Positions 1 through 6,031 of a stretch of DNA of 6,031 nucleotides are shown here, in pieces (positions within the stretch are counted from its first letter, which is position 1; the number at the start of each line of letters is the position of its first letter). This stretch comes from Sulfuritalea sp. Lineage in GTDB: Bacteria; Pseudomonadota; Gammaproteobacteria; Burkholderiales; Rhodocyclaceae. Both the position numbers and the translations under genes were made by a program. Below the pieces are notes generated by a model, which saw only the letters and a program-made list of their open reading frames with translations, did no database searches and was not told the DNA's origin. The DNA lies in assembly GCA_021738105.1 (NCBI GenBank), contig JAIPCS010000193.1, positions 1 through 6,031 on the forward strand. Direction: 5' to 3'.

Positions 1-280
1 CACAACGCGTGCTCAGCAGCGCATCGTAGATCAGATTGAGCGATTCCCAGGTCTTGTGAGCTTCGCCATCAGGGAGCACGACCGGAGTAATCTCGACGCC
101 TTCCTTTTCAAGTGCCGTTCTTACTTGCTCCAGATACAAGGGCGCAATAGTTACATTTGTTACCAACGCAATTCGCCGAGTCCGCAGTAACGGAAGGATA
201 TATTCGGCGCTGGACAATAATCCACCGCCAATCAAAATCGGATAGCTGCGCGCTGCCAATTCAACATCTAGGCGACGCAT
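1..280 (-). CDS. aroB: 3-dehydroquinate synthase (AroB), N-terminal part, cut by the window edge
   Basis: Converts DAHP to 3-dehydroquinate, the second shikimate pathway step, using NAD and a divalent metal. Only 93 codons are present, and the gene continues past base 1. The N-terminus [20 protein letters not shown] matches the usual AroB opening. It is followed by the nucleotide-binding strand RRIALVTN (35-42), APLYLEQV (46-53) and the NAD-contacting [10 protein letters not shown] motif (67-76, with D71, E73 and K76). The metal ligands and catalytic residues lie outside the window. The ATG (280-278) sits inside the end of aroK, overlapping it by 13 bases in another frame, and is served by AAGGGAG about 11 bases upstream. 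This supports coupled expression with aroK. Confidence 0.95.
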   Translation of the reverse strand, partial: MRRLDVELAARSYPILIGGGLLSSAEYILPLLRTRRIALVTNVTIAPLYLEQVRTALEKEGVEITPVVLPDGEAHKTWESLNLIYDALLSTRC

Positions 281-795
281 TGTTTTTGCAACTCCCTTTC
301 AACCATTTTCACCAAATGGCCGATGCTGCCGCCGGTGCTATTTACGATTACATCCGCCACTTCGCGGTATAGAGGATCACGCTCGGCAAATAGTTCTTCG
401 AGCTTTTTCTTCGGGTCATCCACCTGCAACAAGGGACGATTCGGGTCCAGTCTCGTTCTGTCGAAAAGCAGGTTCGGCAAGACGTGCAAATACACTACGG
501 TACCGCCTTTCCTCAGTGAAGTTCGATTTTCCGGGCGAAGAACGACGCCGCCACCGGTAGCAACCACCAGATTGGATTCGCCCGCCAGTTCAGCAATCAC
601 CTTTGACTCCCGATCACGAAACCCTTTCTCGCCCTCTATATCAAAAATCAGTGGAATTCGAACTCCCGTGCGTGCCTCGATCTCGTGATCGGCGTCTAGA
701 AATGAACGGGCCAATCGCCTGGCCAGATGGCGGCCAACAGTAGTCTTGCCAGCACCAGGCATTCCTACCAGATAGATGTTGTTCTTGTGGTTCAC
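268..795 (-). CDS. aroK: Shikimate kinase (AroK)
   Basis: Cytoplasmic P-loop kinase that phosphorylates shikimate at the 3-hydroxyl using ATP, the fifth step of chorismate synthesis. The Walker A loop is GMPGAGKT (residues 11-18). Shikimate-binding acids lie in DADHEIE (D34, D36). The FRDRE segment (R60) and the ATGGG motif (79-83) complete the substrate site. A lid with R113, R115 and R120 ([11 protein letters not shown]) follows. With the GTG start at 795-793 the protein is 175 residues, normal for the family, and begins [11 protein letters not shown] like homologues. The frame remains open upstream to an ATG at 846, but those 17 extra codons run through the pilQ terminator hairpin and T-run and encode nothing family-like. 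No Shine-Dalgarno precedes the GTG, so translation may be leaderless. The gene overlaps aroB by 13 bases and is probably co-transcribed with it. Confidence 0.95.
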   Translation of the reverse strand: MNHKNNIYLVGMPGAGKTTVGRHLARRLARSFLDADHEIEARTGVRIPLIFDIEGEKGFRDRESKVIAELAGESNLVVATGGGVVLRPENRTSLRKGGTVVYLHVLPNLLFDRTRLDPNRPLLQVDDPKKKLEELFAERDPLYREVADVIVNSTGGSIGHLVKMVERELQKQCVA

Positions 796-801
796 GGACG
801 A

Positions 802-810
802 ATTGTAGCA
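802..810 (-). promoter_or_regulatory. Probable extended -10 promoter of aroK-aroB
   Basis: The minus strand reads TGCTACAAT: a TACAAT -10 hexamer (one mismatch to TATAAT) with the TG of an extended -10 one base upstream. At a 17-base spacer the -35 position reads TCGCCG, which matches TTGACA at only three positions and lies inside the terminator hairpin. An extended -10 can compensate for a weak -35. Seven bases downstream of the hexamer is the G of the aroK GTG at 795, so the predicted transcript would have almost no leader. The call is inferred from position and motif only. Confidence 0.5.
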
Positions 811-814
811 GCGC

Positions 815-843
815 AAAAAACTAGGGCCGGCGACTGCCGGCCC
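815..843 (-). terminator. Intrinsic terminator of the pilMNOPQ operon
   Basis: On the minus strand a perfect 8-bp GC stem (GGGCCGGC and GCCGGCCC) with an AGTC loop is followed by TAG and then six T residues. The hairpin begins 22 bases after the pilQ TAG stop. This is a textbook Rho-independent terminator, and it separates the pilus operon from aroK. Confidence 0.9.
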
Positions 844-865
844 CATTCGGTGGATCGCTTCCCGT

Positions 866-3100
866 CTATCGTTGAGCCAGTGATTCGCTGACGATTCGCG
901 GTGTTACAAAAAACAGCAGTTCTGCGCGCGTTTGGCTCTTTGCCGTAGTCTTGAACAGGAAGCCTACATAGGGTAGATCCCCGAGGAATGGGACGCGATC
1001 CTGTGTCGTAATATCCGATTCCTGCGCGAGGCCGCCGATGACCACGGTACCGCCGTTTTCGACAATTACATTGGTCGTGATGGTATTGGAGTCCATGCTG
1101 CCTGTTGTCGCATTGGTCACCGTGCTTTTGGCGATATTGAGTTCTAGACTGATGCGATTGTCCGGATTGACCGAAGGCGTCACAGCCAGAGTAATCGGTG
1201 CCGAAAAGGTTTGGTAGATTGGCAGGCCAGTCGTCGCATTCACTCCCGTAAGAATCGTTGTTTGCCGTGTGTAGTTGATGGTCGCGGCCTTGCGATTCAG
1301 CGTGGCGATCCTGGGTGTCGAAATTGTCTTGTTTCGCGAGTCCTGTTCGGCAGCCTGCAGTTCCAACGCAAGCAATTTGGTACCGGCGCGATTGAACAGC
1401 ATCAAGCCGATGTTGGCTGCAGACGCCAGGCTATAGCTGGGTTGAAATATATTTGTCGAAGATCGTGCTAGAGCCGGAACTGCAGCGGTGCCAAAGGTAT
1501 CGACATTGGTAAATCCAGCGGTAGTTCCCAGAAGTGCACGTGTACCATTTGTGCCCGGTATCTGGTATCCGCCCTGTGATAGGGAAGACGAATCTGCAAG
1601 CCGCAACCGTACACCCAGGGTATTTGTGAATCCTGTGGAAGCTTCGACAATGCGCGCCTCAATCAAGACTTGTTTGGGCGGAACATCCACATTCCGGATC
1701 ACTTCGCGGATTGCTTCGATTACGGAAGCGGTATCGCGAACAAACACTTGATTAGTTGCTGCGTGAATCGAAATTCCTCCACGCGAACTGAGCATGCCTT
1801 TGGCGTTACCTCCAGCTGCAGCAGGTGCTGCAGCACCTGCTGGCGTCCCTGCGGCAGGTGCTGCGCCTGCCGGGGCCGCACCCGCTGCCGCCGGTGCAGC
1901 CGCAGCAAAACTATTGTTAACCAGAGAAACGATATCTGCTGCCTGGACATAGTTGAGCTTGAATGTTTCCGAGACGAGTGGCGCTATGTCGTTTGCTCGC
2001 GATAACTCGTCAGCCGTGTCCTGATCACGCTTCTGAAGGACGGCCCGATCACCAAACAGAATAATGTCATTGCGCACCCGCATCCCTGCATTCACCTGCG
2101 CCATGATTATTTCGAGCGCTTGATCATAGGGAATATTGTCCAGACTCGCAGTCACCAAGCGACCATTCAACGATGGATCGATCAGAACGTTCTTGCCGGA
2201 GATGTCGGCGAGCGTGCGCAACACCATGGTCGCGTCCGCACTGAAAAAATTAATGGATATCTTCTGTCCCTGTTGACCAGTCTGAACCAGTTTGTTGACG
2301 TCATCCGCCGGTATCGGCTTGACTTCAATGGTCAGTTGATTGTTCGCCAGATGCGCTTGATGAAACCACCGGCCACGGGCGACGATATCAAGCCGCGTCA
2401 GATTACCCATTGCTCTCGAGGTAATCGTATTCACCGGAGTCGCAAAATCATTGACATCGCGGCGATTCTGCAGACGTTCCGGCAATTCGACATCCCGCAA
2501 TTCCACAGCGAGTCCTGCCGATGTGCGGCGAATATCTATGGGTACCGTACCGTCCGTCAAATCGACCACGATCGAGGCCTGACCATCTTCCCCGCGGCGG
2601 AATACGATATCGCGGATTGAAGCAATATCAGCTTGAGAATTCGGTGTCCCGGTTTTGGCGATCGGTGTTGAATTAAAAACACTCGGCGCTTGTTCACGAT
2701 TTGCCTGTACACCTTGTGTCTGCAACTTGACAAACAACACGTCACCAGCGATCTCGGTTGAAAATTTTGTGGGTCGATACAGGTTCAGCACCAACCGAGT
2801 TAACTTGTCCGTTTGGACGACATTCATGCTCTTGAGATCGCCTTCCGCCACTTGCTGTGAGTTCTGGCCCGACTGATTGTCTGTGTTGGGAAAGTCAATA
2901 ACCACACGCGGCGGCTCAACAATGCTCCAATTTCCAGGCATTGCTTTCAAGGGCGCTGTCATTTGAACTTTGAGCAGCACTACATCACCATCGCGTCTGA
3001 CCTGAATCTGCTTAATGGAGTTTTCGGCCGCAATGCTGACCCCGGACAGGCCAAACAAAAAGCCCGCCATGGCGACTGCGGCTACATAGATATGTTTCAT
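866..3100 (-). CDS. pilQ: PilQ, type IV pilus outer-membrane secretin
   Basis: Outer-membrane secretin that forms the gated channel through which the pilus leaves and re-enters the cell. It has 744 residues from the ATG at 3100-3098. This start is preferred over the TTG one codon earlier because it lies 5 bases after a near-perfect AAGGAGGT; the TTG would be too close. Order of parts: a Sec signal peptide (about 1-25, cleavage near SIAA/ENS); two AMIN peptidoglycan-binding domains (about 29-125 and 158-262); the secretin/TonB short N-terminal (N0) domain (about 279-355, [20 protein letters not shown]); an N1 secretin_N domain (about 378-472) interrupted by an Ala/Pro/Gly tract (about 399-435); and the secretin barrel (about 476-738) with IEARIVEAS and the signature [14 protein letters not shown] (703-716). 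The gene is last in the pil operon, and an intrinsic terminator follows its TAG after 22 bases. Confidence 0.97.
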   Translation of the reverse strand: MKHIYVAAVAMAGFLFGLSGVSIAAENSIKQIQVRRDGDVVLLKVQMTAPLKAMPGNWSIVEPPRVVIDFPNTDNQSGQNSQQVAEGDLKSMNVVQTDKLTRLVLNLYRPTKFSTEIAGDVLFVKLQTQGVQANREQAPSVFNSTPIAKTGTPNSQADIASIRDIVFRRGEDGQASIVVDLTDGTVPIDIRRTSAGLAVELRDVELPERLQNRRDVNDFATPVNTITSRAMGNLTRLDIVARGRWFHQAHLANNQLTIEVKPIPADDVNKLVQTGQQGQKISINFFSADATMVLRTLADISGKNVLIDPSLNGRLVTASLDNIPYDQALEIIMAQVNAGMRVRNDIILFGDRAVLQKRDQDTADELSRANDIAPLVSETFKLNYVQAADIVSLVNNSFAAAAPAAAGAAPAGAAPAAGTPAGAAAPAAAGGNAKGMLSSRGGISIHAATNQVFVRDTASVIEAIREVIRNVDVPPKQVLIEARIVEASTGFTNTLGVRLRLADSSSLSQGGYQIPGTNGTRALLGTTAGFTNVDTFGTAAVPALARSSTNIFQPSYSLASAANIGLMLFNRAGTKLLALELQAAEQDSRNKTISTPRIATLNRKAATINYTRQTTILTGVNATTGLPIYQTFSAPITLAVTPSVNPDNRISLELNIAKSTVTNATTGSMDSNTITTNVIVENGGTVVIGGLAQESDITTQDRVPFLGDLPYVGFLFKTTAKSQTRAELLFFVTPRIVSESLAQR
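1796..1906 (-). repeat. Low-complexity Ala/Pro/Gly-coding tract in pilQ
   Basis: This encodes about 37 residues (about 399-435 of PilQ), mostly Ala with Pro and Gly (units such as [11 protein letters not shown] and GAAAPAAAG). The DNA is rich in GCx codons, with an 11-bp direct repeat GCAGGTGCTGC at 1821-1831 and 1854-1864. It falls between the first helix and the following strand of the N1 domain, where P. aeruginosa PilQ has, as I recall it, only a short Gly/Glu-rich loop. It is probably an exposed flexible loop. Confidence 0.8.
1819..1842. repeat. 24-bp perfect palindrome within pilQ
   Basis: The half-site CAGCAGGTGCTG is followed directly by its exact reverse complement, with no spacer. 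It lies inside the Ala/Pro/Gly-coding tract. Runs of GCA/GCT/GGT codons make such symmetry more likely, so a role as a protein-binding site is not implied. Confidence 0.85.
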
Positions 3101-3621
3101 CAATTACCTCCTTCTTTCGGCACCATGAGCGTTCTCTCCTGCTCCACCCAAACGCCGTTCACATCTTTTACAGATTCCCGCACGATTACGCTTTCATTGG
3201 TAATTGCTGTTATTTTTCCGAAGCTCCGGCCCATATATTCGCCCACACGCACATGCTTGGGCTTATTCGGGGCAGGCGTCTGAATCAGTGCATAGGACAC
3301 ATTTCCAACTGTCATGACACCGACAACTTTAAGGTCTTCGATCGGAAATATTTCAAGTGGTTGCTGAGGGCGAGTTCTGTCGGGTGCCGTCTTGTCGGAC
3401 GCCACCTCCTGCGTAATGATCTTGCCAGGCGAGAATGGCGGTGTCATGCCCTCGGTTTCGTAGGCGACCACGGGAAAGGCGGTAATCTCCGGCAACGGAG
3501 CCACCTTGCCCTTCATGCTTTTGGCCTCCTCCCGCATCCACTCGCGTAAATCCTGATGGTCTTCTCCAGCACATCCCAGCAGCAGCAGCGGCAAGAAAAG
3601 AAAGAGTTTGCTAAACCTCAT
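3100..3621 (-). CDS. pilP: PilP, type IV pilus inner-membrane lipoprotein
   Basis: Lipoprotein that connects the PilN/PilO heterodimer to the N0 region of the PilQ secretin. The 173-residue product begins with a short lipoprotein signal: a positive n-region (MRFSK), a very hydrophobic Leu/Phe stretch and a lipobox LLGC with the acylated Cys at residue 17. The mature protein has a probably flexible linker (about 18-85) and then the beta-sandwich domain. The family motif is seen as RPQQPLEIFPIEDLKVVGVM (84-103), followed by ALIQTPAPNKPKHVRVGEYMG (111-131) and FGKITAITNESVIVRE. The ATG (3621-3619) overlaps the pilO TGA by 4 bases, with AAAGG 9 bases upstream. The last codons (KEGGN) form the strong Shine-Dalgarno of pilQ, and the TGA shares one base with the pilQ ATG. 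Length and motif order are normal for the family. Confidence 0.95.
   Translation of the reverse strand: MRFSKLFLFLPLLLLGCAGEDHQDLREWMREEAKSMKGKVAPLPEITAFPVVAYETEGMTPPFSPGKIITQEVASDKTAPDRTRPQQPLEIFPIEDLKVVGVMTVGNVSYALIQTPAPNKPKHVRVGEYMGRSFGKITAITNESVIVRESVKDVNGVWVEQERTLMVPKEGGN
3106..3113 (-). promoter_or_regulatory. Strong Shine-Dalgarno deciding the pilQ start
   Basis: AAGGAGGT on the minus strand lies within the last codons of pilP (Lys-Glu-Gly-Gly), 5 bases before the pilQ ATG. It selects ATG at 3100 rather than TTG at 3103. It is the strongest ribosome-binding site in the window, although pilQ is the last gene of its operon. Confidence 0.85.
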
Positions 3622-4370
3622 CTCTTTTTACCTTTCTTTGCTTTCTTCTGATCGGCCAGTTCACCATCATCAAGATATCGGAATGTCTTGGCGGTGGTTT
3701 TCAAGGCCAAACTGCCGTCAGCGTTCGTGCTCAATCTGATGTCGTTCAGAGTGACGATGCGCGGCAATTTTGCTATGTCCCCGGTGAAGGCTCCTATGTC
3801 GTGATAACTGCCTATAAGGCTTAAAGTGATTGGCACTTCTGCATAAAATTCCTTGGCAGCTTCCCCTCCTGGTTTGAAGAGTTCGACCAGTAGTCCCCTT
3901 GCTTGTGCTGCCTTGTTTATATCGACCAGCATGTCGCCCATCTCGGCCTTGTTAGGCAATTGTTTGAGCAGGGCCCCGAAAGACCGATCGATTTCCGCAA
4001 GTTGCCTTCGGTATTCGTCAAGATTGACAGCCTGCTTCTTCTTTTTCAGCCAGTCTTCCTTGTGCGTAGCCTCTTCGTTCTGCTTGCCCTCCAACTCCTC
4101 AAGCTGAACACTCCAGCCAATCGCTCCAAACCCCCAAGCCGCCGCTATCAACGCAACAAACAGGCTGAACAGGATTACAACACGAGGGGCGAGCGGCCAA
4201 AGTCCCGGATCCTTTGGATCCAGAGTCTTGAAGTCGTCAGCCAGTTGCTTAAAATCCACCAACGGAGGTTTCGGAGCTACCGGTTCCGCTGTTTTGTCAG
4301 CCTGCAACTCCGCGACTCGCTCGGCGGCCGACTTTCGTTTGAACAATGAGGGTAGAGAAGGTAGTTTCAT
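3618..4370 (-). CDS. pilO: PilO, type IV pilus inner-membrane assembly protein
   Basis: Partner of PilN in the periplasmic alignment complex that joins the inner-membrane machinery to PilP and PilQ. The 250-residue product has a long cytoplasmic N-terminal region (about 1-60) rich in Lys, Ala and Pro and ending DPKDPGLWPLAPRV. Next come one transmembrane helix (about 63-86), a charged predicted coiled coil (about 88-130) and the conserved core FGALLKQLPNKAEMGDML (131-148). The ferredoxin-like domain contains FYAEVPITLSLIGSYHDIGAF and LPRIVTLNDI. It ends in a Lys-rich tail (KKAKKGKKR). It is longer than the roughly 207-residue P. aeruginosa PilO, mainly at the N-terminus and tail. The ATG overlaps the pilN TAA (TAATG) and is preceded by AAGGGAAG. 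Its own TGA overlaps the pilP ATG. The purine-rich Lys codons of the tail also serve as the pilP ribosome-binding region. Confidence 0.95.
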   Translation of the reverse strand: MKLPSLPSLFKRKSAAERVAELQADKTAEPVAPKPPLVDFKQLADDFKTLDPKDPGLWPLAPRVVILFSLFVALIAAAWGFGAIGWSVQLEELEGKQNEEATHKEDWLKKKKQAVNLDEYRRQLAEIDRSFGALLKQLPNKAEMGDMLVDINKAAQARGLLVELFKPGGEAAKEFYAEVPITLSLIGSYHDIGAFTGDIAKLPRIVTLNDIRLSTNADGSLALKTTAKTFRYLDDGELADQKKAKKGKKR

Positions 4371-4933
4371 TATTTCTTCCCTTGCTCCGCTGTCTGGCGC
4401 GTGATCCTCGTGGTAATGCTGAAGGCATTCAAGCGCTTGTTAGCCACCGTCGCAGCCTTGGTTTCGATCAGTGTTGAATGCTCCAAAAGAGGTGAATCAT
4501 CAAGATTATTCATCAACGTGGTTATTCGCGCATTCGACTGAGCGTAGCCGCTGACGGCAATTACCTGACCTGTTTGAGTTAGGGTGCTCAAATAAATGCC
4601 TTCCGGTACCTGTTTTGCCAACTCGTTGAACAAGTGCACCATTTCTGTGCGGTTGGCCTGGAGTGCCTCGATCACCCGCTTGCGGGCCAGAAGGGCATTG
4701 GTCTGGGCCTGGATTTTTCGAATCTCGCTTATTTCCTTGTCGAGACTGGCGATTTCTTTTTTAAGGAACTCGTTCTTTTCGTTTTGTACGTCAATCTCGC
4801 GATTGATGTAAGAGAAACCAAGAAACCATATCACTGCGGCCAGCACAGACACCAGCCCAAGCAATACGTAGAATTGTTGGCGCCTCGCCTTGCGCTTTTC
4901 TTCGCGGTGGGGAAGGAGGTTGATCCGGATCAT
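4370..4933 (-). CDS. pilN: PilN, type IV pilus inner-membrane assembly protein
   Basis: Bitopic inner-membrane protein that pairs with PilO in the periplasm and recruits PilM through its short cytoplasmic tail. The 187-residue protein starts MIRINLLPHREEKRK, which carries the INLLP-x-R motif that inserts into a groove of PilM in studied homologues. One transmembrane helix follows (about 21-42), then a charged predicted coiled coil (about 43-95) and a ferredoxin-like periplasmic domain (about 100-180) with the VPEGIYLSTLTQ and VSGYAQSN segments typical of the family. I chose the ATG at 4933-4931 over an in-frame TTG ten codons upstream. The ATG has a good Shine-Dalgarno (AGGAGA) 8 bases away and puts the INLLP motif at the extreme N-terminus as in homologues. 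It overlaps the pilM stop by 4 bases and the pilO start by 1, indicating translational coupling. Confidence 0.96.
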   Translation of the reverse strand: MIRINLLPHREEKRKARRQQFYVLLGLVSVLAAVIWFLGFSYINREIDVQNEKNEFLKKEIASLDKEISEIRKIQAQTNALLARKRVIEALQANRTEMVHLFNELAKQVPEGIYLSTLTQTGQVIAVSGYAQSNARITTLMNNLDDSPLLEHSTLIETKAATVANKRLNAFSITTRITRQTAEQGKK

Positions 4934-6021
4934 TGATCGAATCTCCTGAGTGCCAGACCGCAAGCCACCATCAAGGATGGCGCGTCAATGGCGAGTTGCT
5001 TAGCGCGAATACGTGGCGATATTGCCATTCCGGCAAACGGATCAGCGAGGATCGTGTTTACGTTGGTGCGCTCACCAACCAGTTCGGCAACTCCTGGAAT
5101 GAGCGCCGATCCGCCGGCCATAATTATGCATTGCACTTCGTTGTGCGGCGTTGAAGTAAAGAAAAACTGCAGCGCGCGCGCAACCTCCTGCGCCATGTTT
5201 TCAATAAAAGGATGAAGGATTTCTGCTTCGTAGTTGTCGGGCGGAGTGCCGGATCGCTTCAGGTTTTCGGCTTCATCCGGGCCCATGCCGTATGCGCGCA
5301 TGATTTCATCCGTAAGCTGAGATCCGCCGAAAGCTTGCTCGCGCGAATAGATCTGCTCTTCATCCTTCATGATGGCGACCTTCATCGCGGCGGCACCTAC
5401 GTCAACCAGCGCAATAATCTGCCCTTTCCCTTCTTGGGGAAGCTGCTTGATCACCAGTTCATACGCGGCCTGGATCGCGTAGGCCTCCACATCCATAACT
5501 ACTGGTTTCAGCTCCGCGACTTCCGCTGCCGCTACACGATCCTCGACTTTCTCCTTGCGCGAAGCCGCTAACAGCACATCGACGTCATCGGGGCTTGATG
5601 GAGCGGGCCCAATTACCTGAAAATCAAGATTAACCTCTTCAAGCGCAAAAGGGATGTACTGATTGGCCTCGGATTCGACCTGAATCTCCATCTCCTGTTC
5701 TCTCAAAGCGGCTGGCAGAGTAATCCTCTTGGTAATCACGGCAGAAGTCGGAAGCGCCATGGCGACATAGCGCGTTGAGGTGCCCAGCCTCTTCCAGCAG
5801 CGATGGAGCGTTTCCGCCACAGCCTCAAGCGATGCAATATTGCCATCAACCACGGCATCACTTGGCAACGGCTCGATGGCGTAACGCTCTACCTGCGGCT
5901 GCCCCTTGCCCGCGTCAATCAGTTCGACCATCTTTACGGCAGTCGCGCTGATATCCACGCCGATAAGCGGTCGCAGCTTCGGATTAAAGATCGACTTCAG
6001 TGCCGAGACATCGATCTGCAA
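4930..6021 (-). CDS. pilM: PilM, type IV pilus actin-like cytoplasmic protein
   Basis: Cytoplasmic FtsA/actin-fold ATP-binding protein of the type IV pilus alignment subcomplex. In the family it binds the N-terminal tail of PilN and links the inner-membrane complex to the pilus motors. Visible motifs are the first phosphate loop GVDISATAVKMVEL (residues 21-34), the conserved EANQYIPFALEEV block (about 118-130), the second phosphate loop VDVGAAAMKVA (206-216), the FGGSQLTDEI stretch (231-240) and the adenosine-loop motif IIMAGGSALIPG (299-310). At 363 residues it is normal length. It heads the operon, and its TGA stop overlaps the pilN ATG in an ATGA junction. The start is uncertain: I use a TTG codon (6021-6019) because QIDVSALKS aligns by eye with where related PilM proteins begin. 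The frame stays open to the window edge, so an upstream start outside the window is possible. The operon promoter lies beyond the window. The function is confident; the exact N-terminus is not. Confidence 0.96.
   Translation of the reverse strand: MQIDVSALKSIFNPKLRPLIGVDISATAVKMVELIDAGKGQPQVERYAIEPLPSDAVVDGNIASLEAVAETLHRCWKRLGTSTRYVAMALPTSAVITKRITLPAALREQEMEIQVESEANQYIPFALEEVNLDFQVIGPAPSSPDDVDVLLAASRKEKVEDRVAAAEVAELKPVVMDVEAYAIQAAYELVIKQLPQEGKGQIIALVDVGAAAMKVAIMKDEEQIYSREQAFGGSQLTDEIMRAYGMGPDEAENLKRSGTPPDNYEAEILHPFIENMAQEVARALQFFFTSTPHNEVQCIIMAGGSALIPGVAELVGERTNVNTILADPFAGMAISPRIRAKQLAIDAPSLMVACGLALRRFDQ
4942..4948 (-). promoter_or_regulatory. Shine-Dalgarno deciding the pilN start
   Basis: CAGGAGA on the minus strand, inside the end of pilM, lies 8 bases before the ATG at 4933. 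It supports that start over the upstream in-frame TTG at 4963, which would lie before this site. Confidence 0.8.
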
Positions 6022-6031
6022 AGGATTTTCC

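Noticed and set aside
323..688. 121-codon Ser/Arg-rich open frame on the plus strand
   Set aside because: It is the antisense shadow of aroK; the composition is typical of a complementary frame.
2120..2620. 166-codon open frame on the plus strand
   Set aside because: It lies wholly antisense to pilQ, has no recognisable motifs and reads like a shadow of the secretin codons.
4207..4221. Two GGATCC hexamers separated by TTT
   Set aside because: They arise from the Asp-Pro-Lys-Asp-Pro codons of pilO; a chance short repeat.
3903..4349. 148-codon open frame on the plus strand
   Set aside because: It is antisense to pilO, whose family match is clear; there is no ribosome-binding site or domain signal.
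4933..4963. Ten-codon N-terminal extension of PilN from a TTG start
   Set aside because: It would bury the INLLP motif and lies upstream of the good Shine-Dalgarno that serves the ATG at 4933.
1..6031. A defence island, mobile element, CRISPR array or novel system
   Set aside because: Every stretch is accounted for by seven conserved housekeeping or type IV pilus genes and one 70-base intergenic region; no repeats or foreign-looking segments were seen.

Overview
The window is a core chromosomal block from a Gram-negative bacterium, most likely a proteobacterium of the beta or gamma class. The type IV pilus order pilM-pilN-pilO-pilP-pilQ followed by aroK-aroB is a familiar arrangement there, for example in Pseudomonas. 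The two AMIN domains of PilQ and the protein sequences lean, by my reading, towards Betaproteobacteria. Base composition is moderate by eye. No genus can be named from what is visible.

All genes lie on the minus strand, so transcription runs from high to low coordinates. From 6021 down to 866 is the type IV pilus alignment and outer-membrane subcomplex. PilM is the cytoplasmic actin-like protein, PilN and PilO are inner-membrane bitopic proteins, PilP is an inner-membrane lipoprotein, and PilQ is the outer-membrane secretin. Every junction between them overlaps by 1 or 4 bases (ATGA, TAATG, ATGA, TGATG), and each downstream Shine-Dalgarno lies inside the upstream gene. This predicts one polycistronic, translationally coupled message. 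Together the proteins bridge cytoplasm to outer membrane: PilM binds the PilN N-terminus, PilN and PilO pair in the periplasm, PilP links them to PilQ, and PilQ forms the pilus exit channel.

A strong intrinsic terminator (815-843) closes the pil operon. It is followed at once by a probable extended -10 promoter (802-810). From about 795 down to the window edge are aroK (shikimate kinase) and the first 93 codons of aroB (3-dehydroquinate synthase), overlapping by 13 bases. These are steps five and two of the shikimate pathway.

There is no stretch over 300 bases without a gene; the longest non-coding gap is the 70 bases between pilQ and aroK. I saw no mobile elements, RNA genes, CRISPR arrays or transfer signatures. 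I do not see an undescribed system here. The points worth a second look are the Ala/Pro/Gly-rich insertion in PilQ, with a 24-bp perfect palindrome in its DNA, and the tight terminator/promoter/start arrangement at aroK.
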